A DNA stretch of 64,000 nucleotides from RSA9 sp036381195 (GTDB lineage: Bacteria; Gemmatimonadota; Gemmatimonadetes; Longimicrobiales; RSA9). Location of the stretch: positions 1 through 64,000 of the forward strand of contig DASVDH010000112.1 in assembly GCA_036381195.1 (NCBI GenBank). Reading direction: 5' to 3'. Under the pieces are notes generated by a model that did no database searches, was not told the origin of the DNA, and saw nothing but the letters and a program-made list of their open reading frames with translations. Made by a program: the position numbers and the translations under genes. Every line of letters starts with the position of its first letter. Within the stretch, counting starts at the first letter, position 1. This document shows positions 42,227 through 50,947 of the stretch, in pieces.

Positions 42227-44071
42227 TCACCCTTCCGTGGTTGAGGGTCCCGGCCTCCGAACCCGCCCCCGTCGGGGATAGGTCCGGTATCTCCGACTGA
42301 GCTTAAACCCCAGATCGGACAGCTCCGATCCAAGCCCCTTCAGCTCCGCGGCGATCGCGAGCCGCTCCCGCCAGATCGCCTCCTCGCGCGCCGGGTCCGC
42401 ACGCAGCGACTCCGTCTCGAGCTCGTCCAGCCGCTGGAACAGCGAGCGGACCCGCAGGTCACCCATCGTGTGCCGGAACACGCGGTCTCCGTCGGCGAGG
42501 TCCTGCGGATCGCCGAGCAGCTCCTCGAGCAGCCGCCGCGCCGGCGCGGACAGCGGCCACGCCGCGGGGTCCTGCCCCGGCGCGTCTCCCGCCGCCAGCA
42601 GCGCGGCATACAGCTCCCGGGCAGGGCCGTCCGTCAGGTCTTCCGGCCCGAGCACCTCCGCCGCCGCGCGGACCCGTGCCCGATCGCGCAGCAGCAGCAG
42701 CAGCAGCATGCGCTCCGTGGCATCCCGCTGCACCGCCGTCTCGGGCTTCGTCTCGCGCATCACCCGCCGGTAGGCCGCCGGGCGCTCCAGCGCGAGCTCG
42801 CGCTCCAGCGTGTCGCGCCTCACGCCGGTCCGCTCCGACACCCGCGCCACGTAGATGTCCCGCAGCTTCGCGTCCGAGACGGCCCGCAGCGTCGGCAGCA
42901 GCTTGTCCAGCGCCGTGCGGATGTGCTCCACATCGTCGAAGTAGCGACGCTCTTCCAGGATCTGGAGCTTCCGCTCCAGCACATCGAGCGCGCCGTCGAG
43001 CAGCGGCTTCAGCGCGGCCGCGCCCCCGCCCCGCACCAGCGAGTCCGGATCCTCGCCCGGCGGCAGCGTCACGACCATCGGGTGCACGCCGGCCGCGAGC
43101 AGCGCATCCGCCGTGCGGAACGTCGCCCGCAGGCCCGCCGCGTCGCTGTCATAGAGCAGCAACGCCCTGCGCGTGTAGCGCGAGAGGAGCTTCGCCTGCT
43201 CTTCCGTCATCGCCGTGCCGAGCGGCGCGACCACGTTCTCCACGCCGCGCGCCGCCAGCGACACGTAGTCCATGTAGCCCTCGACCACGAGGGCTTCCCC
43301 CTCGCGCCGGATCGCCTGCTTCGCCCACGCGAGCCCGTACAGCACCTGCCCCTTCTGGTAGATCGGCGTCTCCGGCGAGTTCAGGTACTTCGGCGCGCCC
43401 TCCGCCGCCGTCCCCAGGATGCGTCCACCGAACGCGATCACGCGGCCCGACGCATCCGTGATCGGAAACATCAGCCGGTGGCGGAACCGGTCGTACGGCT
43501 CCGCGCGGCGCTCGCTCTGCTTGATCAGGCCCGCTTCCAGCAGCACCGCGTCCGCGATCCCGTGCCGCGCAGCCGCCGCGCGCAGCGCCTCCCACTCATC
43601 CGGCGCGTAGCCCAGCAGGAACCGCTCGGCTGCCTCCCGCGGGATGCCGCGCCGCTCGAGGTACCGCCGCGCCACCTCGCCGGCCGGCTCCTCGCGGAGT
43701 TGCCCCTGGAAGAACTCCGCCGCGAACGCCACGGCTTCGTACAGCGGCCGGTGCCGCTCGTCTCCTTCCCGCCCGCGGCCGGCCTCCGGGATCGCCACGC
43801 CCACCCGTTCCGCGACGTGCCTCACCGCATCGTTGAAGCTCAACCCGAGGCGCTTCATCAGGAACGAGAACACGTCCCCCGCTTCGCCGCAGCCGAAGCA
43901 CTTGTAGAAGCCCTTGGCCGGAACGACGTAGAACGAGGGCGTCCTCTCCTGATGGAAGGGGCACAGCGCACGGAAGTCCTTGCCCGCGCGCTTCAGCGCC
44001 ACGTGCTCGCCCACGAGCTCGACGATGTCGGCTCGCGACCGGACCTCCTCCACGATCTCGTCGGGGATCAT
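42227..44071 (-). CDS. dnaG: DNA primase
   Basis: The 614-residue product synthesises RNA primers for replication. It has an N-terminal CHC2 zinc finger (ALCPFHQERTPSF and FYKCFGCGEAGDVFSFL), an RNA polymerase domain with EGYMDYVSLAARGVENVVAP and LLLYDSDAAGLRA (TOPRIM Asp-x-Asp) and a helicase-binding C-terminal part. Length is typical. The start ATG 44071 overlaps the mutS2 stop as ATGA and the stop abuts the zinc-ribbon gene. In transcription order the genes are mutS2, dnaG, zinc ribbon. Confidence 0.97.
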   Translation of the reverse strand: MIPDEIVEEVRSRADIVELVGEHVALKRAGKDFRALCPFHQERTPSFYVVPAKGFYKCFGCGEAGDVFSFLMKRLGLSFNDAVRHVAERVGVAIPEAGRGREGDERHRPLYEAVAFAAEFFQGQLREEPAGEVARRYLERRGIPREAAERFLLGYAPDEWEALRAAAARHGIADAVLLEAGLIKQSERRAEPYDRFRHRLMFPITDASGRVIAFGGRILGTAAEGAPKYLNSPETPIYQKGQVLYGLAWAKQAIRREGEALVVEGYMDYVSLAARGVENVVAPLGTAMTEEQAKLLSRYTRRALLLYDSDAAGLRATFRTADALLAAGVHPMVVTLPPGEDPDSLVRGGGAAALKPLLDGALDVLERKLQILEERRYFDDVEHIRTALDKLLPTLRAVSDAKLRDIYVARVSERTGVRRDTLERELALERPAAYRRVMRETKPETAVQRDATERMLLLLLLRDRARVRAAAEVLGPEDLTDGPARELYAALLAAGDAPGQDPAAWPLSAPARRLLEELLGDPQDLADGDRVFRHTMGDLRVRSLFQRLDELETESLRADPAREEAIWRERLAIAAELKGLGSELSDLGFKLSRRYRTYPRRGRVRRPGPSTTEG

Positions 44072-46524
44072 TCCAGCTCCGCGATCGTCACGCCGGTGCC
44101 CCCCTCGGCCGGCGCTCCCGGCCGGAACCCCTTCACTCGCCGATCCGCGCGCAGCGTCTGCGCGACCACCTCGCGAAGAGCGCCCGTGCCCTTGCCGTGG
44201 ATGATGCGCAGCGTCGTCAGCTCCGCGCGCGCCGCAGCGTCCACCGCGCGCTCGACCTCGCCCGCCGCCTCCTCCGCGCGCAGCCCGCGCAGGTCCACTT
44301 CCGGCCGCGCCTCCACCTCCGGCGCGCTCCAGCCCGCGGCGAGCCCGGCGATCGGCGCCCGCGGTGCTTGCGCCTCCGCGTCTTCCGGCTCCAGCGCGAC
44401 GAGGCCGGTCAGCGGTACCTGGAGCCGGACGCCGCCCGTCTCCACCGTCGCACGGCTGTCCCGGATCTCCACCACGGTGCCCACCGCGCCCGTGGCTGCG
44501 ATGCGGACCCGGTCGCCCGGCTCCGGCGCGCGCGCCGGCGCGAGGCCGGCCGCACCCGCCTCCACCGCCAGCCCGGGCGTCCGCTCGAGCTGCTTCCGCG
44601 CGGCCTCCTCGACCCGCCGCCGCGCCGTGCGTGCCGCCTCCTCGAACGCGGCCGCGTCCACGGCGGCGCCCATCGCCTCGCGCAGCTCCCGGATCGCCGC
44701 CTCCACCTCCTCGCGCGCGCCGAGGAGCAGGTCACGCGCCTGCTGCCGCGCGCGCCGCTCGGCGTCCCGCTCGCGCTTGCGCACCTCGTGCTCGCGCTGC
44801 TCGACCTGCCGCCGCAGCGCCACGAGCTCCTCCCTCGCCGCCTCCGCCTCCGCCAACGCCTCAGCCGCGCGACGCTCCTTCTCCTCCAGCTCGACCAGGA
44901 GCTGCCCGACCTCGCGCTCCGACTCCGGCTGGTAGGACTCCGCGCGCTCCAGCACGTCCGCTGGGAAGCCCAGCCCCCGCGCGATCGCCAGCCCGTAACT
45001 CCGGCCCGGGATCCCCTTCACCAGCCGGTACGTCGGCTTCAGCTCCCGCGAGTCGAACTGCAGCGACGCGTTGACCACTCCCGGTTCCACGCCCGCCAGC
45101 AGTTTGAGCTGACCCAGGTGCGTCGTCGCGACGGTGCGCGTCCCGCGCCGCGTCAACTCCACCAGGATCGCGCGGGCCAACGCGCCGCCCTCCATCGGGT
45201 CCGTGCCGCTGCCGATCTCGTCGATCAGCGCGAGCGCATCCGCGTCCGCGTGCTCCACGATCTCCCGCAGGTTCTTCAAGTGCGCGGAGAAGGTGGAGAG
45301 GCTCGCCTCGATGGATTGCTCGTCGCCGATGTCCGCGAACACGTTGCCGAACAGGGGCAGTCGCGTCCCGGCCCCGACCGGCGGGATGATGCCCGCCTGC
45401 GCCATCACGCTGATCAGCCCGATCGCTTTCAGCAGCACCGTCTTGCCGCCCGTGTTCGGGCCGGAGACGAGCAACGTCCGCTCATCCGACTCCAGCGCCA
45501 GGTCGAACGGCACCACCGGATCCGGCCCCGCCAGCAGCAGTGGGTGGTAGCCCCGGACGACGACGTACCCGCCCGACCCGCGCGGCAGGATCTCCGGTCG
45601 TCGCCCGTTGTACTCCAGTGCGTAGCGCGCCCGCGCGTACAGCGAGTCGATCGTGATCAGCGCCTCGAGCGTGACCTGGAGCACCTCCCGGTGCGGCCTC
45701 AACTTCTCCGTGAGCTCGCGCAGAATGCGCTGCACCTCGCGCGCTTCGGAGAGCTCCAGCTCGCGCAGGCGGTTCATCAGCTCGATCGCGACCGGCGGCT
45801 CCACGAACAGCGTGTTGCCGCTCGCGGACTCGTCATGCACGATGCCGCCGACCTCACTCCGCCCCTCGCGCCGCACCGGGATCACGTACCGGCCGTCTCG
45901 CACGCTCACGGACGCGTCCGCCACGCGGATCCGGTCCGGCAGCGATGCCATGTACTGTTCGAGACGTTCCACGATGCGCAGCCGTGCCGCCCGGATCTCG
46001 CGCCGCAGCCGCGCCAGCCCGGGCGTCGCCTCGTCTCGCACGTGGCCCGCCTCGTCGATCGCCTTGCGAATCGCCTGCTCTTCCGCCTCGAGCAGGCGCC
46101 GCCGCGCACGCGCCTCCGCCGCTTCCGCTCCGTCCTCCTCACCGCCGCCCAAGAGTCGGTTCGCGACCTCTGCCAGCAACGGATAGTCGCTCGCGAGGCG
46201 CAGCAACGCGCGCCGCGCACTGCGCGCCGACCGCAGCAGTTCTCCCGCGTCGCGCAACGCCGCGCCGTCCCAGACCGACCCCTCCACGGCCAGCATCCGC
46301 AGCGGCGCGCGCAGGTCCGGCACTGCCGGCGCCACCCAGTCCTGACTCGCCAGGAGGAACGCCGCCATCTGGTCCACACGGCGGAGCTCCGCGTCCACCC
46401 ACACGCGGGCATCGGAAGGTTCCAGCGCGCGCACTGCATCCGCGCCCAGCGGGCTCGCGGCGAACTTCGCCACCAGCTCGAGCGCCTCCGGGAACTGCAG
46501 CACCTGCAGCGCGTGCGCGTTCAT
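44068..46524 (-). CDS. mutS2: Endonuclease/ribosome-rescue ATPase MutS2
   Basis: The 818-residue product has the MutS-type core without mismatch-recognition domain I: lever region, ABC ATPase with Walker A LVSGPNTGGKTVLLKAIGL and Walker B ALALIDEIGSGTDP, a long coiled-coil insertion (about 520-630), a KOW-like beta patch, and a C-terminal Smr domain with VDLRGLRAEEA and IIHGKGTGALR. MutS2 acts on branched DNA or on collided ribosomes. The stop overlaps dnaG. Length is slightly above the family mean. Confidence 0.96.
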   Translation of the reverse strand: MNAHALQVLQFPEALELVAKFAASPLGADAVRALEPSDARVWVDAELRRVDQMAAFLLASQDWVAPAVPDLRAPLRMLAVEGSVWDGAALRDAGELLRSARSARRALLRLASDYPLLAEVANRLLGGGEEDGAEAAEARARRRLLEAEEQAIRKAIDEAGHVRDEATPGLARLRREIRAARLRIVERLEQYMASLPDRIRVADASVSVRDGRYVIPVRREGRSEVGGIVHDESASGNTLFVEPPVAIELMNRLRELELSEAREVQRILRELTEKLRPHREVLQVTLEALITIDSLYARARYALEYNGRRPEILPRGSGGYVVVRGYHPLLLAGPDPVVPFDLALESDERTLLVSGPNTGGKTVLLKAIGLISVMAQAGIIPPVGAGTRLPLFGNVFADIGDEQSIEASLSTFSAHLKNLREIVEHADADALALIDEIGSGTDPMEGGALARAILVELTRRGTRTVATTHLGQLKLLAGVEPGVVNASLQFDSRELKPTYRLVKGIPGRSYGLAIARGLGFPADVLERAESYQPESEREVGQLLVELEEKERRAAEALAEAEAAREELVALRRQVEQREHEVRKRERDAERRARQQARDLLLGAREEVEAAIRELREAMGAAVDAAAFEEAARTARRRVEEAARKQLERTPGLAVEAGAAGLAPARAPEPGDRVRIAATGAVGTVVEIRDSRATVETGGVRLQVPLTGLVALEPEDAEAQAPRAPIAGLAAGWSAPEVEARPEVDLRGLRAEEAAGEVERAVDAAARAELTTLRIIHGKGTGALREVVAQTLRADRRVKGFRPGAPAEGGTGVTIAELE

Positions 46525-46578
46525 GTCTTTCGCCCTGCTCCCTTCCAGCTACGTCCTGCCCCTGCCGCCGATGGCCTC

Positions 46579-47016
46579 TCAGCCCAGCTCTTCCCGCACG
46601 ATGCGGTTCGCCTCGCGCCCGTCGAAGCGGCCCTTGATCCGCGGCATGATCCGGCCCATCACCTCGCCGATCGACTTCGCCCCGCCGGCGATCGCCTCGC
46701 GCACGAGCGCGCGTACCTCCGCCTCACCCAGCGGCGGCGGCAGGTACGCGGACAGCAGCGCCGCCTCCCGCTCCTCCTTCTCCGCCAGCTCCTCCCGCTT
46801 GCCCGCGCGCATCTGCTCTGCTGCTTCCTGCCGGCGCTTGATCGCGCGGCTGAGCACCTCGATCGTCTCCTCGTCGCTCAGCTCGTGGCCCAGCTCGATC
46901 TCCCGGTTGCGGATGTCCGACAGCGTCGTCGTGAGCAACTCGGTGCGCAGCCGGTCCCGCTCCCGCCGCGCGGCGTTCAGATCCGAACGGATCCGTTCCT
47001 TCAGCTCCGCTGCCAT
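46579..47016 (-). CDS. GatB/YqeY domain protein
   Basis: The 145-residue product is a stand-alone YqeY (GatB tail) domain: LKERIRSDLNAARRERDRLR, IELGHELSDEETIEVLSRAI, KRRQEAAEQM, LLSAYLPPPLGEAEVR, and SIGEVMGRIMPRIKGRFDGR. These proteins may help tRNA-dependent amidation. Start ATG 47016 is the family start. It is between the HIT gene and mutS2. Confidence 0.92.
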   Translation of the reverse strand: MAAELKERIRSDLNAARRERDRLRTELLTTTLSDIRNREIELGHELSDEETIEVLSRAIKRRQEAAEQMRAGKREELAEKEEREAALLSAYLPPPLGEAEVRALVREAIAGGAKSIGEVMGRIMPRIKGRFDGREANRIVREELG

Positions 47017-47089
47017 GGGCTCCTGCCTCCCTGTCCAGGTCCGCCGCGCGGCGCGCCCGCGCCGCGCGGATCGTCCGCGCTCCCGCGCC

Positions 47090-47440
47090 TCACCCCGGTG
47101 GCCAGTGCATCTGGCGGCCACCCAGGACGTGCAGGTGCACGTGGTCGACGGTCTGGCCCGCCGCGGGCCCGTTGTTCAGCACGAGCCGGTAGCCCGCGCC
47201 CGAGATCCCCTCCTGTCGTGCGACCGCCTTCCCCGCCAGCACCAGCCGCCCGATCAGCTCGGCGTCCACCTCCTCCAGCGCGTCCACCGCCGGGATGTGA
47301 CGCTTCGGAACCACCAGCACGTGCGTCGGCGCCTGCGGGTTGATGTCCCGGAACGCGACCGTGTGATCGTCCTCCCGCACCACTGTGGCCGGCAGCTCCC
47401 CCGCCACGATCTTGCAGAAGATGCATTCCGTCGTCGCCAT
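47090..47440 (-). CDS. HIT family (histidine triad) nucleotide-binding protein
   Basis: The 116-residue product is of the HINT branch: CIFCKIVAGELPATVV, DINPQAPTHVLVVPKRHI, and the triad HVHLHVLGG near the C-terminus. It hydrolyses adenosine phosphoramidate-type substrates. ATG 47440 is preceded by a purine-rich region; the frame is open upstream but not conserved. It is probably the first gene of the operon that ends at the terminator at 41481. Confidence 0.95.
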   Translation of the reverse strand: MATTECIFCKIVAGELPATVVREDDHTVAFRDINPQAPTHVLVVPKRHIPAVDALEEVDAELIGRLVLAGKAVARQEGISGAGYRLVLNNGPAAGQTVDHVHLHVLGGRQMHWPPG

Positions 47441-47799
47441 GCGTGCCTCCTGAGTCGTTCCCCCAGGTCGAGCCGTTCCCGCGCGGCCCGGCAACCCGGG
47501 CTGTCACCCGCGGTTCGCCCACCGGAGCCGGGGCGGGGCTGTCAGCCGGGCTGAGGTGCCGGAGCGGGGGCCACCCCCACCCGCCTCTCGGAGCGCGGAG
47601 CGGGGGTCTCCATATCCGAGGGACTGGACGACCGACTCCACCCGCCTCTCGGAGCGCGGAGCGGGGACTACCCCCACCTCTCGGGGCGGCCAGGCGGCGG
47701 GCCCGCTCGCTTCTCCATCCCCAACCCACCCCGCTATGGCCTTGCCCCTGTCGCCTCACCATCGTGCGCACCCCTTTCCCGAGGAGGAGGCGCCAGCCG
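47441..47799. other. 359-bp divergent spacer between the HIT gene and the plus-strand gene
   Basis: This spacer must contain the promoters of both divergently transcribed genes. It holds two 28-bp direct repeats and a TATCC-containing AT-richer patch near 47612. A strong Shine-Dalgarno GAGGAGGAGG (47781-47790) serves the plus-strand gene. No convincing -35/-10 pair was identified. Confidence 0.5.
47578..47666. repeat. 28-bp perfect direct repeat, two copies 61 bp apart
   Basis: Copies at 47578-47605 and 47639-47666 are identical and contain CTCTCGGAGCGCGGAGCGGG. Shortened variants (CCGGAGCGGGGG, CCACCTCTCGGGG) flank them. They lie in the divergent spacer upstream of the only plus-strand gene. 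Confidence 0.9.
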
Positions 47800-48321
47800 A
47801 TGATGAGCGAGATCGAGCAGCGCATCCTGACGCTGCTCCGCAGCGACCCCGAGCCGATGGTCCCGCTGACCCGGCTCCATGCGGCCCTGGTCGCGGAGCT
47901 GGGACCCCGCTCCGGCACCTACGCCCAGCTCCGCGAGCGCATCCGCCGCCGGCCCGACCTCTTCCTCCTCATCGAGCCGCTGCCCGCGCCCTGGTCCGAC
48001 GACTCCTGGCCCGCCGACCTCAAGGGCGAGTACGAGCGCGCCCTGCGCGACGCCGGGCTCGAGGCAGGGCCGCACGTCGCCATCGCCGGGCCGGATGACG
48101 GCCCGCGCGGGCTCGCCGCCCCTGCGCCCGGCGCCGCGCCCGTGCTCCGCGCGCTCCAGGCCTCCCTCGTCCAGCTCTGGGCCGCCGCCGCAGGCGATCC
48201 GCAGCTCCAGGCCGAGCTGGTCGAAGCGCTCGGCCAGGCCGAGGAGGTCCGCCGCGTGCTCGAATCGCACGTCGCTCCGCCCGCCTCGACCCCGGCCGCG
48301 CCCGAGCGCGGCACCGGCTGA
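47800..48321 (+). CDS. Hypothetical protein, winged-helix-like N-terminus
   Basis: This is the only convincing plus-strand gene. It has a very strong Shine-Dalgarno (47781-47790) nine bases before ATG 47800; a second ATG follows at 47803. The 173-residue product has a helical N-terminal domain (about 1-60, with RILTLLRSDPEPMVPLTRLH and TYAQLRERIRRRPDLFLLIE) that looks like a winged helix or an OST-HTH/LOTUS-type fold. A Pro/Ala-rich linker (about 95-115) and a C-terminal helical part (about 118-155) follow. I do not recognise a family. GC at third codon positions is high, as in real genes here. Confidence 0.75.
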   Translation: MMSEIEQRILTLLRSDPEPMVPLTRLHAALVAELGPRSGTYAQLRERIRRRPDLFLLIEPLPAPWSDDSWPADLKGEYERALRDAGLEAGPHVAIAGPDDGPRGLAAPAPGAAPVLRALQASLVQLWAAAAGDPQLQAELVEALGQAEEVRRVLESHVAPPASTPAAPERGTG

Positions 48322-48427
48322 GGCCCGCCGGGTCATCGCCCCGCCGTCAGCGTCGCGCCGCACAGCGGCAGCCGCCGCCGCCCGTCCGTCGCAGCGCAGC
48401 GCGGTGCCCCGGCCCGCGGACCGGGCT

Positions 48428-48504
48428 CCTCAACCCGCGAGCCGGCCGCCTCAACCGGCGAGCAGGCCTCCTCGGCGGACCGGCCGCCTCAACCAGCGGG
48501 CCGG
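48428..48504. repeat. Imperfect 18-21-bp tandem repeats
   Basis: Units beginning CCTCAACC-GCG lie at 48428, 48449 and 48487, with a diverged unit between. The array sits between the plus-strand gene and the end of prmA, whose stop codon it overlaps. Confidence 0.55.
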
Positions 48505-49361
48505 AGCACCGCGCTCCACCACCCCTCCTCCTCGTCCACGTCCGCGACCTCGAGCCCTGCCGCCTGCGCCGCAGCCTCGACCTCCCGGGCCTCCTCCACC
48601 AGGATCCCGCCCAGGATCGCGCGGCCACGGGTGTCCAGTGCTTCCCGGAAGGAGGGGAGCAGCGGCACCAGCACGCCGCTCAGGATGTTCGCCGCGATCA
48701 CGTCGAACCGCTGCGGACCGAACGCGCGTACGTACGCCGCGTCGACGACGTCGCAGCGCAGTTCCACGCACCCGGCCACGCCGTTGCGCTCGATGTTGCG
48801 CGCCGCGTTCGCCACCGCGTCGGGATCGCTCTCCACGGCCACCACCTCGCGCGCGCCCAGCCGCGCCGCGGCGATGGCCAGGACCCCGCTGCCCGTGCCC
48901 ACGTCGAGCACGCGGTTCCGCGGCTCCAGCACGGCCTCGAGCAGCCGCAGCGCGCCCCGGGTCGTGGCGTGCTCCCCCGTGCCGAACGCCATCTCGGGAT
49001 CGATGACGATCACGATGTCGCCCCGCCGCATCCGCGGCCGCACCCAGGACGGCGTGACCACCAGCCGCCGCCCCACCCGCCGCGGCCCGAGGCCGCGGCG
49101 CCAGCGCTCCGCCCAGTCCTCGTTCGCCTGCCAGGCCCACGAGAGCCGCGCCCCTGTTCCCGGGGCGGCCGCATCCAGCGCCTCCCGCGCCTGCTCGATG
49201 AACGCCTCGAGATCCCGCGGCGGGTAGACGTACGTCACCAGACCGTCGCCCCGCTCCTCGACAGCCGCGCCGCCGAGCCCGATCAGGGCCTCCGCCACGG
49301 CGGCCCGATCCTCCGCTGCCTCGGCCGGAGCGCACAGCACCAGCCAACGGTCGGGGTCCAT
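48489..49361 (-). CDS. prmA: Ribosomal protein L11 methyltransferase
   Basis: The 290-residue product trimethylates ribosomal protein L11. It has the N-terminal substrate-recognition domain (about 1-100) and a Rossmann methyltransferase with PEMAFGTGEHATTRGALRLL, VLDVGTGSGVLAIAAARLGA, VAVESDPDAVANAARN and the NPP-like AANILSGVLVPLLP. Convergent with the plus-strand gene. It comes after dnaJ with a 404-bp spacer. Confidence 0.93.
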   Translation of the reverse strand: MDPDRWLVLCAPAEAAEDRAAVAEALIGLGGAAVEERGDGLVTYVYPPRDLEAFIEQAREALDAAAPGTGARLSWAWQANEDWAERWRRGLGPRRVGRRLVVTPSWVRPRMRRGDIVIVIDPEMAFGTGEHATTRGALRLLEAVLEPRNRVLDVGTGSGVLAIAAARLGAREVVAVESDPDAVANAARNIERNGVAGCVELRCDVVDAAYVRAFGPQRFDVIAANILSGVLVPLLPSFREALDTRGRAILGGILVEEAREVEAAAQAAGLEVADVDEEEGWWSAVLRPAG

Positions 49362-49765
49362 CGCCTCCGGGACTCTGGTTCTCGGTTCTCGGCATGGCCT
49401 GCTGCCGCACCCGCGTGCGCCCGGCGGGCTCGCTGCGGCCGGGCCCCGGGGCGTCGCGCCCGCATGCCGTGCAAAGCCGGCAATCTAACGACCGGGCGGG
49501 GCCGGCTCAAAGCGCGCGGCCGCGGAGGAACACCCCGCGGGTCGGAGTCGCGCCGCGGAGGCGATGACGATGTTCGCGGTCGTGATCGCCCCACGGGCGT
49601 ACGGCGGGAGGAGCGGGGAACGGCACCGGCGCTCCTCGGGGGTGTGACTCGACGGAGTGGCGGCGCAAGCGGCCGGAGGCGCTGGTGCGGATGCCGCGCC
49701 GTCGGGCGCCGCTGGCGCCTCCCGGCGGGACAGGAGCGGGGTCGGAGCCGGTCGTGCCAGCGCCG
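49362..49765. other. 404-bp spacer between dnaJ and prmA
   Basis: No gene is seen. The sequence is GC-rich with no protein-like frame; it should hold the prmA promoter near 49370-49450. I found no clear promoter or terminator motif. Confidence 0.5.
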
Positions 49766-50929
49766 TCACGCGCTGAACGCGTTGCGGATGCGGCTCCAGA
49801 AGCTGCGGTCCTGCTCGGCCTGTTCGGGGTTCGCGGGCGGAGGCGCCTCGATCTTCGCGAGCTTCCTGAACAGCGCCTCCTGTTCCCGCGTGAGCTCGGT
49901 CGGCGTCCAGACCAGGATCCGGACGATCTGGTCCCCGCGGCCCTGACCGCGGAGCTTCGGCAATCCGCGCCCCGTCATGCGCAGGAGCCGGCCGGATTGC
50001 GTCCCGGCAGGGACCTTCAGCCGTGCCACGCCGTGGATCGTCGGCACCTCGACCTCCGCTCCGAGCGCGGCCTGGCTGAACGTGATCGCGAGCGTGCAGT
50101 ACAGGTCCGCGCCCTCCCGAACGAAGCGCGGGTCCTCCTGCACCTCCAGCACCACCATGACGTCCCCGCGCGAGCCGCCGCGGGCGCCCGCGTTGCCCTG
50201 CCCGCGCAGCGTGAGATAATCGCCCGTCGAGACGCCGGCCGGCACCTCCACCGCGAACGTCCGCCTGACCGGGCGCACGCCGCGCCCGCCGCACGCCCCG
50301 CACAGCCGCTCGATGCGCTGCCCCTCGCCGCCGCAGTCGGGGCAGGCGGTCACGCTCACGAGCTGGCCGAGCATGGAGCGCTGCACCCGCCGCACCTCGC
50401 CCGCTCCACCGCACGTGCTGCAGCGCACCGGCGGCGTCCCGTTCTCGGATCCGCTTCCGCCACAGGCATCACACGGGTCGAGGACCTGCACCTCGAACGT
50501 CTTCCGCGCGCCGTCGGCCACTTCGTCGAGCGTCAGCGGGACCCGCACGGTGATGTCCGCGCCCCGCCGCTGACTGCTCCGCGCCCTCCGGCCCGCGCCC
50601 CGTCCGCCGAACAGGTCGCCGAAGCCGAAGCCGCCGAACTCGCGCATGAAGATCTCGAGCGCGTCCGCGAAGTCGAAGCCGCCGTACCCGGCCTGCCCCG
50701 CGGCCGCGCCCTTCACGCCCGCATGGCCGTAGCGGTCGTAGGCAGCCCGCTTCTCCGGGTCGCGCAGGACCTCGTAGGCCTCCGTCGCCTCCTTGAAGCG
50801 TTCCTCCGCTTCCTTCGACCCGCCATTCCGGTCCGGATGGTACTGCAGGGCGAGCTTCCGGTAGGCCTTCTTGATCGCCTCGGTGTCAGCGTCGCGCGGG
50901 ACGCCCAGAATCTCGTAGTAATCTCTCAT
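49766..50929 (-). CDS. dnaJ: Chaperone protein DnaJ
   Basis: The 387-residue co-chaperone has the J domain (1-70, with RDYYEILGVPRDADTEAI and HPD in LQYHPDRNGG), a Gly-rich segment, four CxxCxGxG zinc repeats (CDACGGSG, CSTCGGAG, CPDCGGEG, CGACGGRG) and C-terminal substrate-binding domains. It stimulates DnaK ATPase. It follows hrcA by 18 bases; dnaK and grpE are not here. Confidence 0.97.
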   Translation of the reverse strand: MRDYYEILGVPRDADTEAIKKAYRKLALQYHPDRNGGSKEAEERFKEATEAYEVLRDPEKRAAYDRYGHAGVKGAAAGQAGYGGFDFADALEIFMREFGGFGFGDLFGGRGAGRRARSSQRRGADITVRVPLTLDEVADGARKTFEVQVLDPCDACGGSGSENGTPPVRCSTCGGAGEVRRVQRSMLGQLVSVTACPDCGGEGQRIERLCGACGGRGVRPVRRTFAVEVPAGVSTGDYLTLRGQGNAGARGGSRGDVMVVLEVQEDPRFVREGADLYCTLAITFSQAALGAEVEVPTIHGVARLKVPAGTQSGRLLRMTGRGLPKLRGQGRGDQIVRILVWTPTELTREQEALFRKLAKIEAPPPANPEQAEQDRSFWSRIRNAFSA

Positions 50930-50947
50930 GCTTCCACTCGCGCCACG

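Noticed and set aside
44197..47343. Long open plus-strand frame antisense to mutS2 and yqeY-like genes
   Set aside because: No start signal, no domain; a mirror of minus-strand coding bias.
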